Source: Geopsychrobacter electrodiphilus DSM 16401 (GTDB lineage Bacteria > Desulfobacterota > Desulfuromonadia > Desulfuromonadales > Geopsychrobacteraceae). From it: a stretch of DNA of 64,000 nucleotides. Made by a program: the position numbers and the translations under genes. Under the pieces are notes generated by a model. The model did no database searches and was not told where the DNA came from. It worked only from the letters and a program-made list of their open reading frames with translations. Location of the stretch: NCBI RefSeq assembly GCF_000384395.1, contig NZ_ARWE01000001.1, positions 930,001 through 994,000 on the forward strand. Reading direction: 5' to 3'. This document shows, piece by piece, positions 55,349 to 64,000 of the stretch. Positions within the stretch are counted from its first letter, which is position 1. Every line of letters starts with the position of its first letter.

Positions 55349-56074
55349 ATGGAAACTGTAGATATTTTGTATAGAGAAACCATTAAATTAATTCAGGCTA
55401 AAGACGGCTATCGATTTAGCCTCGACCCGGTGTTATTGGCTGATTTTATCACCGTGAATGGTGCAGCGCGTGCCCTTGATTTAGGTGCTGGTTGTGGAGT
55501 TCTGGCAGTGTTGCTTGCCCGAAGATCGATAGATTTGAAAGTTTTTGGTTGGGAACGGCAAGGACAAATGGTGACGCGGGCAATGGAGAGCGTCCGGTTG
55601 AGTGGGCTGGCAGAGCAGGTTTCGATTTGTGAGGCTGATCTGCGGTGTTTCCGCGAATTGGCTATTGCAGGAACATTTGATCTGGTTGTAACGAATCCAC
55701 CCTATCGAAAAATTAATTCCGGCCGGATTGCTCCTGTCGATGAGCGTGCGGCTGCTCGACATGAACTGGCGGGCGGGCTGGAGGATTTTCTTGCTGCTGC
55801 AAGTTGGTGTTTGAAGCATGGAGGTTGCTTTGGGATTGTCTTTCTTGCCGAGCGACTGAGTGAACTACTGGTGGGCATGACCGCTGTCGGCTTAGAGCCG
55901 AAGCGCTTGCGCATGGTACACTCACGCCGGGGAGAGCCTGGCAAGATAGTTCTCGTTGAGGGGCGTAAAAAGGGTGCTGTCGGATTGAAAGTGGAGCCAC
56001 CACTATTTATCTATAAGAGTTCAGGCGTTAACGAATATACCGAAGAAGTTAAACGAATTTATGAGAAAGAATAA
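55349..56074 (+). CDS. trmN6: tRNA1(Val) (adenine-N6)-methyltransferase-like protein
   Basis: 241-residue SAM methyltransferase of the TrmN6/YfiC group: IQAKDGYRFSLDPVLLADF, DLGAGCGVLAVLLA and the catalytic VVTNPPYRK are present. A TATAAT box ends nine bases before the ATG and there is no ribosome site, so the mRNA may be leaderless. It is transcribed divergently from the glycan operon. Confidence 0.88.
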   Translation: METVDILYRETIKLIQAKDGYRFSLDPVLLADFITVNGAARALDLGAGCGVLAVLLARRSIDLKVFGWERQGQMVTRAMESVRLSGLAEQVSICEADLRCFRELAIAGTFDLVVTNPPYRKINSGRIAPVDERAAARHELAGGLEDFLAAASWCLKHGGCFGIVFLAERLSELLVGMTAVGLEPKRLRMVHSRRGEPGKIVLVEGRKKGAVGLKVEPPLFIYKSSGVNEYTEEVKRIYEKE

Positions 56075-56078
56075 GCAT

Positions 56079-56579
56079 TTAAGTTCTTGATTTTGCTTTG
56101 GTTAGTTTTTTTTGCCGAATAAATAACCTGCGCATTTCATTTTTTAAGTCGTTTTCTGGCAATCCTGTCAGACTTTCCTCGATCTCGATTTGTTCGGATT
56201 CGGACAGTTTCTCTGTTTGCCACTTAATAGTGGGTTCTGATGCAGTCGTTGTCTCGGGTTGCAGGTCCCCGCGGCGCAGGTAGATGTCATCGATATCACA
56301 ATTGGGCAGTTCGGCGTGGAGCTTTTTAATAATCTGTGGTTTAAGCATTTGGAGTTGCTGCATCCAGACTGGGTTGTCAACGCGAACTTCAAGGATCTTT
56401 TCTCGAATTCTGAGAGGTCGTGCGTGGCGGGCAATCTGCTCGCCAACCACCTTGTCCCAGACGAGCCAGGCCTGGTACCGTGGTAAGCGATCATCCAGCC
56501 CTGTGTCACCGAGCAGTTTTTTGAGGAGTCCGGCAACGGCCTCAGCTTTTTTGAGTTTCGGGCGTTCGCTGCGCTTCAT
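56079..56579 (-). CDS. DUF721 (DciA-like) protein
   Basis: 166 residues. The DUF721 core is visible (VWDKVVGEQIARHARPLRI, LEVRVDNPVWMQQLQMLKPQ). DciA, a DUF721 protein, loads the replicative helicase in bacteria without DnaC. The C-terminal tail is Lys/Glu-rich. Its start overlaps the stop of the upstream membrane-protein gene. Confidence 0.85.
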   Translation of the reverse strand: MKRSERPKLKKAEAVAGLLKKLLGDTGLDDRLPRYQAWLVWDKVVGEQIARHARPLRIREKILEVRVDNPVWMQQLQMLKPQIIKKLHAELPNCDIDDIYLRRGDLQPETTTASEPTIKWQTEKLSESEQIEIEESLTGLPENDLKNEMRRLFIRQKKLTKAKSRT

Positions 56580-56830
56580 AGTTGACGGCGACGGATGCGT
56601 GAGCCGGCTATCTGGCCTATCACGGCGCAGGCAAGGGTGAATGGGATAACGGTCCAGCCGAAATCGAGGGTAAGTCGCAGAACGATAATGAAGGGAATTG
56701 AGAGGTGGATCAGCAGGAACCAGCGAAAGGAGAATTTACGACTGGTTTCACGCAGGTAGCCGAGGGGGAGGTTACTGCCAAGAGCAAAAAGCAGTAACCC
56801 GGTCAGTTGCAGGGCACGATCTGGAGTCAC
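56576..56830 (-). CDS. Small membrane protein of unknown function
   Basis: 84 residues with two to three hydrophobic helices and a basic C-terminus (RIRRRQL). No family is recognised. A four-base overlap with the DUF721 gene indicates a shared transcript. Confidence 0.7.
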   Translation of the reverse strand: MTPDRALQLTGLLLFALGSNLPLGYLRETSRKFSFRWFLLIHLSIPFIIVLRLTLDFGWTVIPFTLACAVIGQIAGSRIRRRQL

Positions 56831-57010
56831 AATGAATATTTATCCTCTGTAATGTTTTAAATTAAAGGTCAATCTTATCATGAGAATCGTTGTGGATGAA
56901 AGTGGTGCAGCGTCGATTTTGGGGCGAGATCTGCAGGGGTTTTGTCGGTCAACTGTTGAAGCTTTTGGTTAAGGACATTCCGCTTGCATCTGCAGGGGAG
57001 ACGTGGCACT

Positions 57011-57319
57011 ATGCCCGGCCGGACTGCTCTTGGGGTCCGTAGTTTGTTTGGGAGAGCGGCATTGGTTAAAGATGGTGATCTGGTCGCGATTTTTCACTCA
57101 ATCCATCGGGTGATGAAGGCCGAAAAAATATTGAAGCAGGCGGGCAAGCAGGTGTTGTTGATTCCGGTGCCACGGCAATTGACGAGTGACTGCGGCTTGG
57201 CGATTCGATTTACGCAAGATTTACGGGTTGAAATTGAAGAGGTTTTGGCGGCTTCCGGCTTGGAAATTCAGGAGCTGTACCTGCGGAAATATAAGGATTT
57301 TGTCCGTCTTGATGGTTGA
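57011..57319 (+). CDS. DUF3343 (putative Se/S carrier-like) protein
   Basis: About 102 residues from an ATG at 57011 (AGGGGAG ten bases upstream). The core AIFHSIHRVMKAEKILKQAG, then VLLIPVPRQLTSDCGLAI with the conserved Cys, matches DUF3343, a small domain often found with TusA/YedF-type sulfur or selenium carriers. The N-terminal 20 residues look unconserved; a TTG at 57062 is an alternative start. Confidence 0.8.
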   Translation: MPGRTALGVRSLFGRAALVKDGDLVAIFHSIHRVMKAEKILKQAGKQVLLIPVPRQLTSDCGLAIRFTQDLRVEIEEVLAASGLEIQELYLRKYKDFVRLDG

Positions 57320-57337
57320 TCTGGTGCCCGTTTTTGC

Positions 57338-57367
57338 TTGACAGGGTTGCCCGACCCTTCATATATT
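57338..57367 (+). promoter_or_regulatory. Sigma-70 promoter of the ffh operon
   Basis: TTGACA at 57338-57343 and TATATT at 57362-57367, 18 bases apart, 32 bases before the ffh start. Confidence 0.75.
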
Positions 57368-57399
57368 TACTCTTTCGTCTTTTAGGGTATTCTTAAAAC

Positions 57400-58752
57400 G
57401 TGTTTGATGGCCTGTCCGACAAGTTGGATGCTGTTTTTAAGAAGTTGCGCGGACACGGGCGACTGACGGAACAGCATATCAAGGAGACCATGCGGGAGAT
57501 CCGCCTGGTGCTGCTTGAGGCCGATGTTAATTTTCGGGTGGTGAAAGATTTCGTCGCTCGCGTTGGTGAGCGGGCCGCAGGTCAGGATGTCCTGCAGAGC
57601 TTAACCCCCGCCCAGCAGGTGATCAAGGTTGTTCGCGAAGAGCTCGCGACCCTGATGGGTGAAGGTGAAGAGAATGGTCTTAACCTGGCGGCACGTCCGC
57701 CGGTTCCGATCATGCTCTGTGGTTTGCAAGGTGCAGGCAAGACCACCACCTGCGGCAAGTTGGCGTTGAAGCTCCGCCGTGAAAAACGTAATCCGCTGCT
57801 GGTCCCGGCCGATGTCTACCGTCCGGCGGCGATAGAACAGCTTAAAACCCTCGGTCGGCAGCTCGGTATCGAAGTCTTCGATTCTGCGGCTGATCAGGAT
57901 CCGGTCGATATCTGTCGTCGGGCCCTTGCTTATGGCCAGTTGAACGGTTTTGATACGCTGATTCTCGATACCGCCGGTCGGCTGCACATCGACACTGAGT
58001 TGATGGACGAGCTGCGGCGGATCGTTGATGCGGTGTCACCATCCGAGATATTGTTTGTTGCTGACGCGATGACCGGGCAGGATGCCGTTAACGTTGCGGC
58101 CAGCTTTAATGAACAGCTATCGTTGACTGGTGTGATTCTGACCAAACTGGACGGTGACGCTCGCGGGGGGGCGGCGCTCTCTATCCGTGCCGTGACTGGT
58201 AAGCCGATCAAGCTGATCGGCATGGGGGAAAAACTCGAAGCACTTGAGGTTTTTCATCCTGATCGCATGGCGCAGCGTATTCTCGGGATGGGCGATGTTC
58301 TCAGCCTGATCGAAAAGGCGCAGGCTGCGGTTAACGCAGATGAAGCTGCGGCGATGGACGCGAGTCTGCGCAAGCAGGGTTTCACTCTGGAAACCTTTCT
58401 CGAGCAGATGCAGATGGTTAAGAAGATGGGCTCGATGGAGTCTATTCTTAAGCTGATTCCGGGCGCGGGTAAAGCCTTGAAAAAGGCTGGAGACATGCAA
58501 CTCCCCGAGAAGGAGTTGTCACGGATAGAAGCGATCATCCGGAGTATGACTCCTGGCGAACGGTTTGACCCCCGGATTTTGAATGGTTCCCGGCGGTTGC
58601 GTATCGCCAAGGGGAGCGGGACGCGCGTGCAGGATGTTAATCAACTGCTCAAACGTTTTGTTGAAGCTCAAAAAATGATGAAAAAAATGCAGAAAATGGG
58701 TCCCAAGGGGCTCAAGGGAATGCTCGGCCGTGGTGGTCAGCTTCCGTTTTAA
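57400..58752 (+). CDS. ffh: Signal recognition particle protein Ffh
   Basis: 450-residue SRP54 GTPase that with 4.5S RNA targets nascent membrane proteins. N domain about 1-90, G domain with GLQGAGKTTT near 107-116, DTAGRLH and TKLDGDARGG, and a Met-rich M domain ending in KMMKKMQKMGPKGLKGMLG. The start is GTG. It opens the run ffh-rpsP-khpA-rimM-trmD-rplS. Confidence 0.98.
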   Translation: MFDGLSDKLDAVFKKLRGHGRLTEQHIKETMREIRLVLLEADVNFRVVKDFVARVGERAAGQDVLQSLTPAQQVIKVVREELATLMGEGEENGLNLAARPPVPIMLCGLQGAGKTTTCGKLALKLRREKRNPLLVPADVYRPAAIEQLKTLGRQLGIEVFDSAADQDPVDICRRALAYGQLNGFDTLILDTAGRLHIDTELMDELRRIVDAVSPSEILFVADAMTGQDAVNVAASFNEQLSLTGVILTKLDGDARGGAALSIRAVTGKPIKLIGMGEKLEALEVFHPDRMAQRILGMGDVLSLIEKAQAAVNADEAAAMDASLRKQGFTLETFLEQMQMVKKMGSMESILKLIPGAGKALKKAGDMQLPEKELSRIEAIIRSMTPGERFDPRILNGSRRLRIAKGSGTRVQDVNQLLKRFVEAQKMMKKMQKMGPKGLKGMLGRGGQLPF

Positions 58753-58827
58753 ATATGACGCCGAAATAATCTTGAACATTTAAGTTGTTCAGATAGCAAA
58801 GACAGATATTTCAGGAGGAACAACAGC

Positions 58828-59103
58828 ATGGCAGTAAAAATCAGGCTCGCACGTGGTGGCGCAAAGAAGAAACCTTTCTATCAGATTGTCGTAGCTGATG
58901 AGCGTTGTCCACGGGATGGCCGGTTCATTGAAACTTTGGGTCAATATGACCCTCGTCAGGAGCAGTCTCTGCTCAATCTGAAAGAAGACCGTGCTCTGGC
59001 CTGGTTGGGCGAGGGCGCACAACCAACTGACACCGTTCGTCGCCTGTTACGTGATGCCGGCGTCTGGGCCAAGTTCAAGGGCGGAGATAAAGTAGAAGCC
59101 TGA
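58828..59103 (+). CDS. rpsP: 30S ribosomal protein S16
   Basis: 91 residues beginning [20 protein letters not shown], an S16 signature, with [15 protein letters not shown] following. AGGAGG lies upstream. Standard position between ffh and the KH-domain gene. Confidence 0.98.
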   Translation: MAVKIRLARGGAKKKPFYQIVVADERCPRDGRFIETLGQYDPRQEQSLLNLKEDRALAWLGEGAQPTDTVRRLLRDAGVWAKFKGGDKVEA

Positions 59104-59153
59104 AAACTGGTCCGAATCCGGGGCCACGGCCCCATCCACCCGGAGGATGACCT

Positions 59154-59387
59154 ATGAAAGATCTGATCGAGTACATCGCCAAATCGTTGGTCGAAAAACC
59201 TGATGAGATCGAAATAACAGAGGAAGTTGCCGAAGATGGCTCGATTCTGGTCAAGCTGGCCGCTGCCCAGGAAGATATGGGCCGAATCATCGGCAAGCAG
59301 GGTCGCAATGCCAAGGCGATGCGTACCCTCCTCAATGCCAAGGCGACTCGCGAAAATAAACGGGCCGCACTGCAGATCATGGAGTAA
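59154..59387 (+). CDS. khpA: KH-domain RNA-binding protein KhpA
   Basis: 77 residues with a single KH domain: the GXXG loop appears as IIGKQGRNAKAMRTLLNA. KhpA proteins bind RNA and in Firmicutes pair with KhpB. Genes rpsP and rimM flank it, as usual. Confidence 0.95.
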   Translation: MKDLIEYIAKSLVEKPDEIEITEEVAEDGSILVKLAAAQEDMGRIIGKQGRNAKAMRTLLNAKATRENKRAALQIME

Positions 59388-59429
59388 GCTGTTTCATACG
59401 GCGATAGATCCGGGACAGGGTTGTTTTTA

Positions 59430-59960
59430 ATGTCGATATCCGAAGACTCGCTGATTGAAACCGGACAGATAATCGGGACCCACGGATTGCGTGGTGACCT
59501 GAAGGTGCGGCCACTTTCGGGTGACCCCGGACCCTTGCTTCAGGCTGAGGAGTTTGTTCTGCGTTTGCCGGGTGGGCAGTTGCAGAAAGTAACCCCGCAG
59601 CGTCAGGCCCTGCACAAAGGGATTGTTCTTTTACGACTGAGTGGTTTTGAATCGCTGACGGACGTTGAAGGTTTAAAAGGGTGCCGCATTCTGCTAGACA
59701 AGACTCTGTTTCCCGTGTTGGAGAATGATGAGTTTTACTGGCACCAGATTCAAGGCTCACTGGTGGTGGACCGTCAACTTGGTGATATCGGCCGACTGGC
59801 TTCAATGTTTACCACTGCGGCACATGATACCTGGGTGGTTGAAGGTTCTGCCGGTGAGATTATGATTCCGGTGGTCGCTGAGTTTGTTGTCTCAATTGAC
59901 ACGGAGAAAAAAGTGATTCAAGTTGACCTGCCAGAAGGTCTGGTTGAGGTCGATTTGTGA
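59430..59960 (+). CDS. rimM: 16S rRNA processing protein RimM
   Basis: 176 residues from the ATG at 59430 (an in-frame TTG at 59421 is less likely). [19 protein letters not shown] is the N-terminal signature; the C-terminal PRC-barrel domain holds [12 protein letters not shown] and [10 protein letters not shown]. It assists 30S maturation by binding S19. Confidence 0.95.
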   Translation: MSISEDSLIETGQIIGTHGLRGDLKVRPLSGDPGPLLQAEEFVLRLPGGQLQKVTPQRQALHKGIVLLRLSGFESLTDVEGLKGCRILLDKTLFPVLENDEFYWHQIQGSLVVDRQLGDIGRLASMFTTAAHDTWVVEGSAGEIMIPVVAEFVVSIDTEKKVIQVDLPEGLVEVDL

Positions 59961-60697
59961 TATTTGAAGTTTTAACCCTCTTCCCGGCGATGTTCGCTTC
60001 TCCGATGGAAGAGAGTATCATCGGCCGTGCCATCCGTCAGCAGTTGCTTGATCTGCGGGTGCACAATCTGCGTGACTGGGCCGAGGGCAAGCATCTTCAA
60101 ACCGACGATATGCCTTATGGCGGTGGCGACGGCATGGTGATGAAGCCTGAACCCGTCGGGCGCGCGCTGGCTGCGCTTAAAGAGAATTCTCCGCGGAGTC
60201 GAGTGCTGCTGATGACCCCGCAGGGTCAACCGTTCAAACAGCATCATGCCCTGCAACTTGCGCAAGAGGAGGGTTTGATCTTTCTCTGCGGACGCTATGA
60301 AGGGTTTGATGAGCGCATCCGCCAGTCGATGGTAGATGCAGAGTTTTCCCTCGGGGATTTTGTCCTGACTGGTGGGGAACTTCCGGCGATGGTAATAATC
60401 GATGCGATTGCGCGCCACTTGCCCGGGGTGCTCGGCAACGCCGGTAGTGCGGTAACGGATTCTTTTTCCGATGGTCTGCTTGAGTACCCGCAGTATACGC
60501 GACCAGCAGATTATGCCGGGATGAAAGTTCCTGAAGTGCTGGTGTCGGGTGACCATGCCCGAATTGCCCGCTGGCGTCGCGAACAGCAATTGCGCCGAAC
60601 CTTTGAACGCCGTCCTGAACTTTTAGCCGCGGCGAACCTGAGTGATGCGGAACGTAAATTTATCAACGAGCTGCGTAACGAAGCGCAGAAAATATAA
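59957..60697 (+). CDS. trmD: tRNA (guanine-N1)-methyltransferase TrmD
   Basis: 246-residue knotted SPOUT enzyme forming m1G37. [47 protein letters not shown] and [14 protein letters not shown] are signatures. GTG start overlapping the rimM stop (GTGA). Confidence 0.98.
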   Translation: MIFEVLTLFPAMFASPMEESIIGRAIRQQLLDLRVHNLRDWAEGKHLQTDDMPYGGGDGMVMKPEPVGRALAALKENSPRSRVLLMTPQGQPFKQHHALQLAQEEGLIFLCGRYEGFDERIRQSMVDAEFSLGDFVLTGGELPAMVIIDAIARHLPGVLGNAGSAVTDSFSDGLLEYPQYTRPADYAGMKVPEVLVSGDHARIARWRREQQLRRTFERRPELLAAANLSDAERKFINELRNEAQKI

Positions 60698-60783
60698 GAA
60701 GGCGGCCGGGTGGTCGCTCACCCCAAAGACCCAAACGTCTGAAAATCAGATTTACACAGAATAGGTAACAGGGAGGAAGCAGC

Positions 60784-61131
60784 ATGAACATTATCGATCA
60801 ACTTGAATTGGAACAAATGAAAAAAGATATCCCCAGCTTTAGAGCAGGGGACACTCTGAAGATCCATGTCAAGATTACTGAAGGTGACAAACAGCGGATT
60901 CAGCTCTATCAAGGGCTCTGCATTCGTCGCCGTAATCGCGGACTCGGTTCATCCTACACGGTACGTAAGATCTCGGGCAACGTTGGGGTTGAGCGGGTCT
61001 TTCCGTTGTACTCTCCCAGTGTCGCCGAGATTGAAGTTGTGCGCTGTGGTCGTGTGCGTCGTGCCAAGCTCTACTACCTGCGCAATCTGCGCGGTAAGGC
61101 TGCACGTATTACCGAGAAGCGCATGGTCTGA
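60784..61131 (+). CDS. rplS: 50S ribosomal protein L19
   Basis: 115 residues: [40 protein letters not shown] and [15 protein letters not shown] are L19 signatures. GGGAGGAAGC precedes the ATG. Confidence 0.98.
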   Translation: MNIIDQLELEQMKKDIPSFRAGDTLKIHVKITEGDKQRIQLYQGLCIRRRNRGLGSSYTVRKISGNVGVERVFPLYSPSVAEIEVVRCGRVRRAKLYYLRNLRGKAARITEKRMV

Positions 61132-61152
61132 TTTCGCTACATCCGCTACAAT

Positions 61153-61182
61153 GAGCCCCGGCATTTTGTCGGGGCTTTTTTG
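61153..61182 (+). terminator. Rho-independent terminator after rplS
   Basis: AGCCCCG-GCATTTTGT-CGGGGCT followed by six T. rnhB begins 33 bases later, so some read-through is likely. Confidence 0.85.
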
Positions 61183-61214
61183 TAGGTACTTTTTCATAAG
61201 GGGGGCCTTCAGTT

Positions 61215-61859
61215 GTGATCAACTTAGAACTCTTCCCTCAGCCTGAAATTTCGACGCTCTTCTTTGAGAAACAGGCTCGAGATAAGGGTTTTTGCGGGGT
61301 TGCAGGGATAGATGAGGCCGGTCGCGGTCCTTTAGCCGGACCGGTCGTAGCTGCCGCTGTCATCTTGCCAGAGCATTTTGTTCTCGCCGGTCTGGACGAT
61401 TCCAAAAAGTTGAGTGAAAAAAAGCGTGAAGAGCTTTTTCCTCTGATCCGCATGCAGGTTCAGGCCTACGGCATTGGACTTGCCACCTCTGGAGAGATCG
61501 ATCAGCTTAATATTCTGCAAGCGACCCTGCTGGCAATGCGGCGTGCCCTGAAGAGAATCCAGTCACAGGTTGATTATCTGCTGATTGATGGTATCACGGC
61601 ATTGCCGGTCAATTTACCCCAGCAGACCCTTATCAAGGGGGATAGCCGTTCCTTGTCAATTGCGGCGGCATCTGTTCTGGCCAAGGTCGCGCGTGATCGC
61701 TTGATGGTTGAACTTGACCGCCAATATCCGGGTTACGGTTTTGCCCGGCACAAGGGCTATGGTACCCTTGTCCATCGTCAGGCCATTGCCGAGAATGGTC
61801 CCGCTGCGCCACATCGTCTGACCTTTGCCGGGGTCAGAGAATTTGTGCAGTCCCCATGA
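61215..61859 (+). CDS. rnhB: Ribonuclease HII
   Basis: 214 residues; removes ribonucleotides from DNA. The catalytic DEDD set begins with GIDEAGRGPLAGPV, followed by DDSKKLSEKKRE and LLIDG; GDSRSLSIAAASVLAKV is also typical. Start is GTG or TTG near 61215. Overlaps yraN by four bases. Confidence 0.97.
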   Translation: MINLELFPQPEISTLFFEKQARDKGFCGVAGIDEAGRGPLAGPVVAAAVILPEHFVLAGLDDSKKLSEKKREELFPLIRMQVQAYGIGLATSGEIDQLNILQATLLAMRRALKRIQSQVDYLLIDGITALPVNLPQQTLIKGDSRSLSIAAASVLAKVARDRLMVELDRQYPGYGFARHKGYGTLVHRQAIAENGPAAPHRLTFAGVREFVQSP

Positions 61860-62221
61860 CGCAGGCACGACTTAGTCTGGGGGCATGGGGCGAGGACCAG
61901 GCGGCGGATTATCTGCGACGACTGGGGCTGAAGATTGTGGCACGAAATTTTTCGACCCCGGTCGGTGAAGTCGATATTATCGCCCGCAGTAAAAAAGAAT
62001 TAATCTTCATTGAAGTCAAGACGCGTCGAAGTAATGCCTACGGCACTCCGGCTGAAGCTGTTGGTCCGCGTAAGCAGCGACAAATTATCCGCACCGCCCA
62101 GTGGTATCTCACCGCGGAGAAGAGCCGCCTGCAACCCCGTTTTGATGTTGTTGGCGTCATGCCTGACGGGGAAGGCGGGGCGCGGATCGAACATTTACCC
62201 GCTGCGTTTGAAATGGAATAA
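61856..62221 (+). CDS. yraN: UPF0102 protein YraN
   Basis: 121-residue predicted PD-(D/E)XK nuclease-fold protein: LGAWGEDQAADYLRRLGLKI, then VGEVDIIARSKKELIFIEVKTRR. Function unproven. Start ATG overlaps the rnhB stop (ATGA). Confidence 0.95.
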   Translation: MTQARLSLGAWGEDQAADYLRRLGLKIVARNFSTPVGEVDIIARSKKELIFIEVKTRRSNAYGTPAEAVGPRKQRQIIRTAQWYLTAEKSRLQPRFDVVGVMPDGEGGARIEHLPAAFEME

Positions 62222-62317
62222 GTCAGCGCAAACCGGAGTGGGCGTCTTCGGGTGGCGTCATAAAATAAAAATTTCTGAAACTGTGCAATAATCCTGAGAA
62301 AAGATCGGGAGAGACTG

Positions 62318-64000
62318 ATGTCAATTGATTTGAAGCAACTGGGGATGTTCAGGGTCGCGGTGGTTACGCCGGAGTTGCGCGTGGCGGATGTCACATTTAA
62401 CCTCGCCGCTATCAAAAAGACCGCCCTTGACGCTGGTCAGCTGGGGGCCTCGCTTTGTCTTTATCCCGAACTTGGGCTTAGTGGCTATACCTGTGCCGAT
62501 CTCTTTTTTCAGCCGCTCCTGCAACAACAGGTTGTCCTGGCCTTATGTGAATTGGCGCGGTTCAGCGCTGCAGATTGTCCTGTGTTGGTGGTCGGCGCTC
62601 CTTTGGCGCAGGGTGGACGTCTGTTTAATTGTGCGGTGTTGATTGCGCATGGCGTCATCTGTGGTGCGGTTCCCAAAACATTTTTGCCGAATCGGGGCGA
62701 GTTCTACGAGCAGCGCTGGTTCGCCTCGGCGCGGGAACGCAATACCGATCACCTTCTGCTGGCCGGTGACCTGATCCCCTTTGGTGAGGACCTGCTTTTT
62801 CAGGCGGATCAGTACCCTGAACTGCGGGTCGGAATTGAGCTTTGCGAGGATCTCTGGGCGGTCGAGCCTCCCAGTGGTTCACAGGCCCTGGCCGGTGCAA
62901 CCTTATTACTGAATCTGTCGGCCAGCCCTGAAGTTCTCGGAAAACGTGACTACCGTCAGCAACTGGTGGCATCGCAATCGGCGCGTTGTCTGGCCGCCTA
63001 CGCCTACGCTTCAGCCGGGCCGAACGAGTCGAGCACCGACCTGGTTTTTTCCGGGCATAGCCTCATCGCCGAATATGGTCAGCTTCTCGCTGAAACCGAG
63101 CGTTTCCGTTTCGACAATCAGCTGGTCCTGGCCGATGTTGATCTGCAGCGACTGGTGGGAGAACGCCAGCGCAACAGCAGCTATGCCAACGCCAGTCCGC
63201 AACGTCAATACCGGGTCCTGAGTTTTTCTCCCCCGGCACCTATTGTCGCAAAACTGTTACGGCCGGTGAATCGGACCCCTTTTGTTCCCGATTCGGGGTC
63301 GGAACGTTCCGAGCGTTGTCAGGAAATTTTTGCCCTGCAGACTAGCGGGCTCGCCAAACGGTTGAAACATACCCAAAGCAAAAATCTTGTTATCGGCCTG
63401 TCGGGTGGGCTTGACTCGACTCTGGCACTTCTGGTCTGCATTCGTGCTTTTGATCTCCTGGGCTTAGAGAGGCAGGGGATTCATGCCCTGACCATGCCCG
63501 GCTTCGGTACGACCAAGCGCACCCGCTCTAACGCAGAAAAACTAGCTGAACTGCTCGGTTGCACCTTACGCATTGTTTCGATCGATGCCGCGGTGCGCCA
63601 GCATTTTGCTGATATCGGTCATGCTGAAACCCAGCGGGATCTGACCTATGAGAATTCACAGGCCCGCGAACGGACCCAGATTCTGATGGATGTCGCGAAC
63701 CAGGTTGAAGGTCTGGTGATCGGTACCGGAGATCTCTCGGAACTGGCCCTCGGTTGGTGTACCTACAACGGTGATCATATGTCGATGTATGCGGTGAATA
63801 CCGGAGTGCCGAAGACCCTGGTCCGCTATCTGGTCGACTGGTGTGCCGGGCATGAGTTTGAAGGGGAGATTTCGCAGGTGCTGGCCGATGTCTGTGCGAC
63901 CCCGGTGAGCCCGGAGCTCTTGCCACCCGATGCGAATGGGGAGATTGATCAGATTACCGAAGACCTGGTCGGTCCCTATCTGCTGCATGATTTTTTCCTC
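62318..64000 (+). CDS. nadE: Glutamine-dependent NAD+ synthetase, 3' end cut by window edge
   Basis: 561 codons are in the window. The N-terminal nitrilase-type glutaminase (about 1-290) has the Glu-Lys-Cys set in [18 protein letters not shown] and GIELCEDLW. The C-terminal synthetase has the P-loop SGGLDST near 362-368, [14 protein letters not shown], and [20 protein letters not shown]. It amidates NaAD to NAD+. The length so far and the motifs fit the long (about 640-680 residue) form. GGGAG lies about ten bases before the ATG. Confidence 0.97.
   Translation, partial: MSIDLKQLGMFRVAVVTPELRVADVTFNLAAIKKTALDAGQLGASLCLYPELGLSGYTCADLFFQPLLQQQVVLALCELARFSAADCPVLVVGAPLAQGGRLFNCAVLIAHGVICGAVPKTFLPNRGEFYEQRWFASARERNTDHLLLAGDLIPFGEDLLFQADQYPELRVGIELCEDLWAVEPPSGSQALAGATLLLNLSASPEVLGKRDYRQQLVASQSARCLAAYAYASAGPNESSTDLVFSGHSLIAEYGQLLAETERFRFDNQLVLADVDLQRLVGERQRNSSYANASPQRQYRVLSFSPPAPIVAKLLRPVNRTPFVPDSGSERSERCQEIFALQTSGLAKRLKHTQSKNLVIGLSGGLDSTLALLVCIRAFDLLGLERQGIHALTMPGFGTTKRTRSNAEKLAELLGCTLRIVSIDAAVRQHFADIGHAETQRDLTYENSQARERTQILMDVANQVEGLVIGTGDLSELALGWCTYNGDHMSMYAVNTGVPKTLVRYLVDWCAGHEFEGEISQVLADVCATPVSPELLPPDANGEIDQITEDLVGPYLLHDFFL

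Noticed and set aside
55168-55383. N-terminal extension of the GT2 frame by 72 codons
   Set aside because: It runs into the divergent promoter and start of trmN6; GT2 homology begins after 55167.

Overview
The window looks like the chromosome of a Desulfuromonadales-type bacterium (relatives: Geobacter, Desulfuromonas, Pelobacter, Geopsychrobacter). This rests on gene content, not on a database match: four multiheme c-type cytochromes, one with about 25 heme sites, NHL-repeat lipoproteins beside an outer-membrane barrel, two strong sigma-54 promoter matches in front of cytochrome genes, a carboxynorspermidine route to spermidine, a ThiE-ThiD fusion and a hexaheme c7-like protein. No tRNA, rRNA, CRISPR array or insertion sequence was recognised.

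Layout. 1-2.2 kb: WrbA (cut by the left edge), DoxX, MarR and Lrp genes on the minus strand. 2.3-7.3 kb: amino-acid use, with alanine dehydrogenase, an AMP-forming acyl-CoA ligase, a TIGR00300/ornithine cyclodeaminase-like protein and arginase. 7.4-19.7 kb: housekeeping, with sfsA, tmcAL, rmuC, a Cys-cluster protein, the N-degron set clpS-clpA-aat, rdgC-like, a PilZ protein, a hexaheme cytochrome, an rRNA methyltransferase and rpsU. 19.7-22.4 kb: a long-form GAPDH and class II aldolase. 22.5-29 kb: a ChaN lipoprotein and a polyamine locus (XRE-cupin regulator, carboxynorspermidine dehydrogenase and decarboxylase, arginine decarboxylase). 29-33.6 kb: thiC, thiED, a CooT-like gene and alr. 33.7-37.4 kb: purH, purD, purE.

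37.4-46.7 kb is an extracellular-electron-transfer-like cluster: a 25-heme secreted cytochrome, an NHL lipoprotein, an octaheme cytochrome with a beta-rich N-terminal domain, a 742-residue outer-membrane barrel, then on the other strand a second NHL lipoprotein and a small Thr-rich tetraheme cytochrome. Sigma-54 promoters face both ends.

47-55.2 kb abuts it and encodes glycan transfer: two paralogous TMTC/PMT-like membrane GT-C proteins with TPR tails, arranged tail to tail, and a tightly overlapping operon of a GtrB/DPM-like GT2, a GT4, a Gfo/Idh/MocA oxidoreductase, a FkbM methyltransferase, a GtrA flippase and one of the GT-C/TPR proteins. This is what a polyprenyl-phosphate-sugar glycosylation pathway needs. 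Its place beside a Thr-rich cytochrome suggests, without proving, a system that glycosylates surface cytochromes; this is the most interesting hypothesis here.

55.3-64 kb is ordinary: trmN6-like, DUF721/DciA-like, DUF3343, then ffh-rpsP-khpA-rimM-trmD-rplS-rnhB-yraN and nadE, which runs off the right edge. Two families of intergenic repeats are present: a ~120-bp palindromic element (25.73 and 35.32 kb) and GTGAGG-type heptad arrays (9.4, 22.4 and 36.75 kb).
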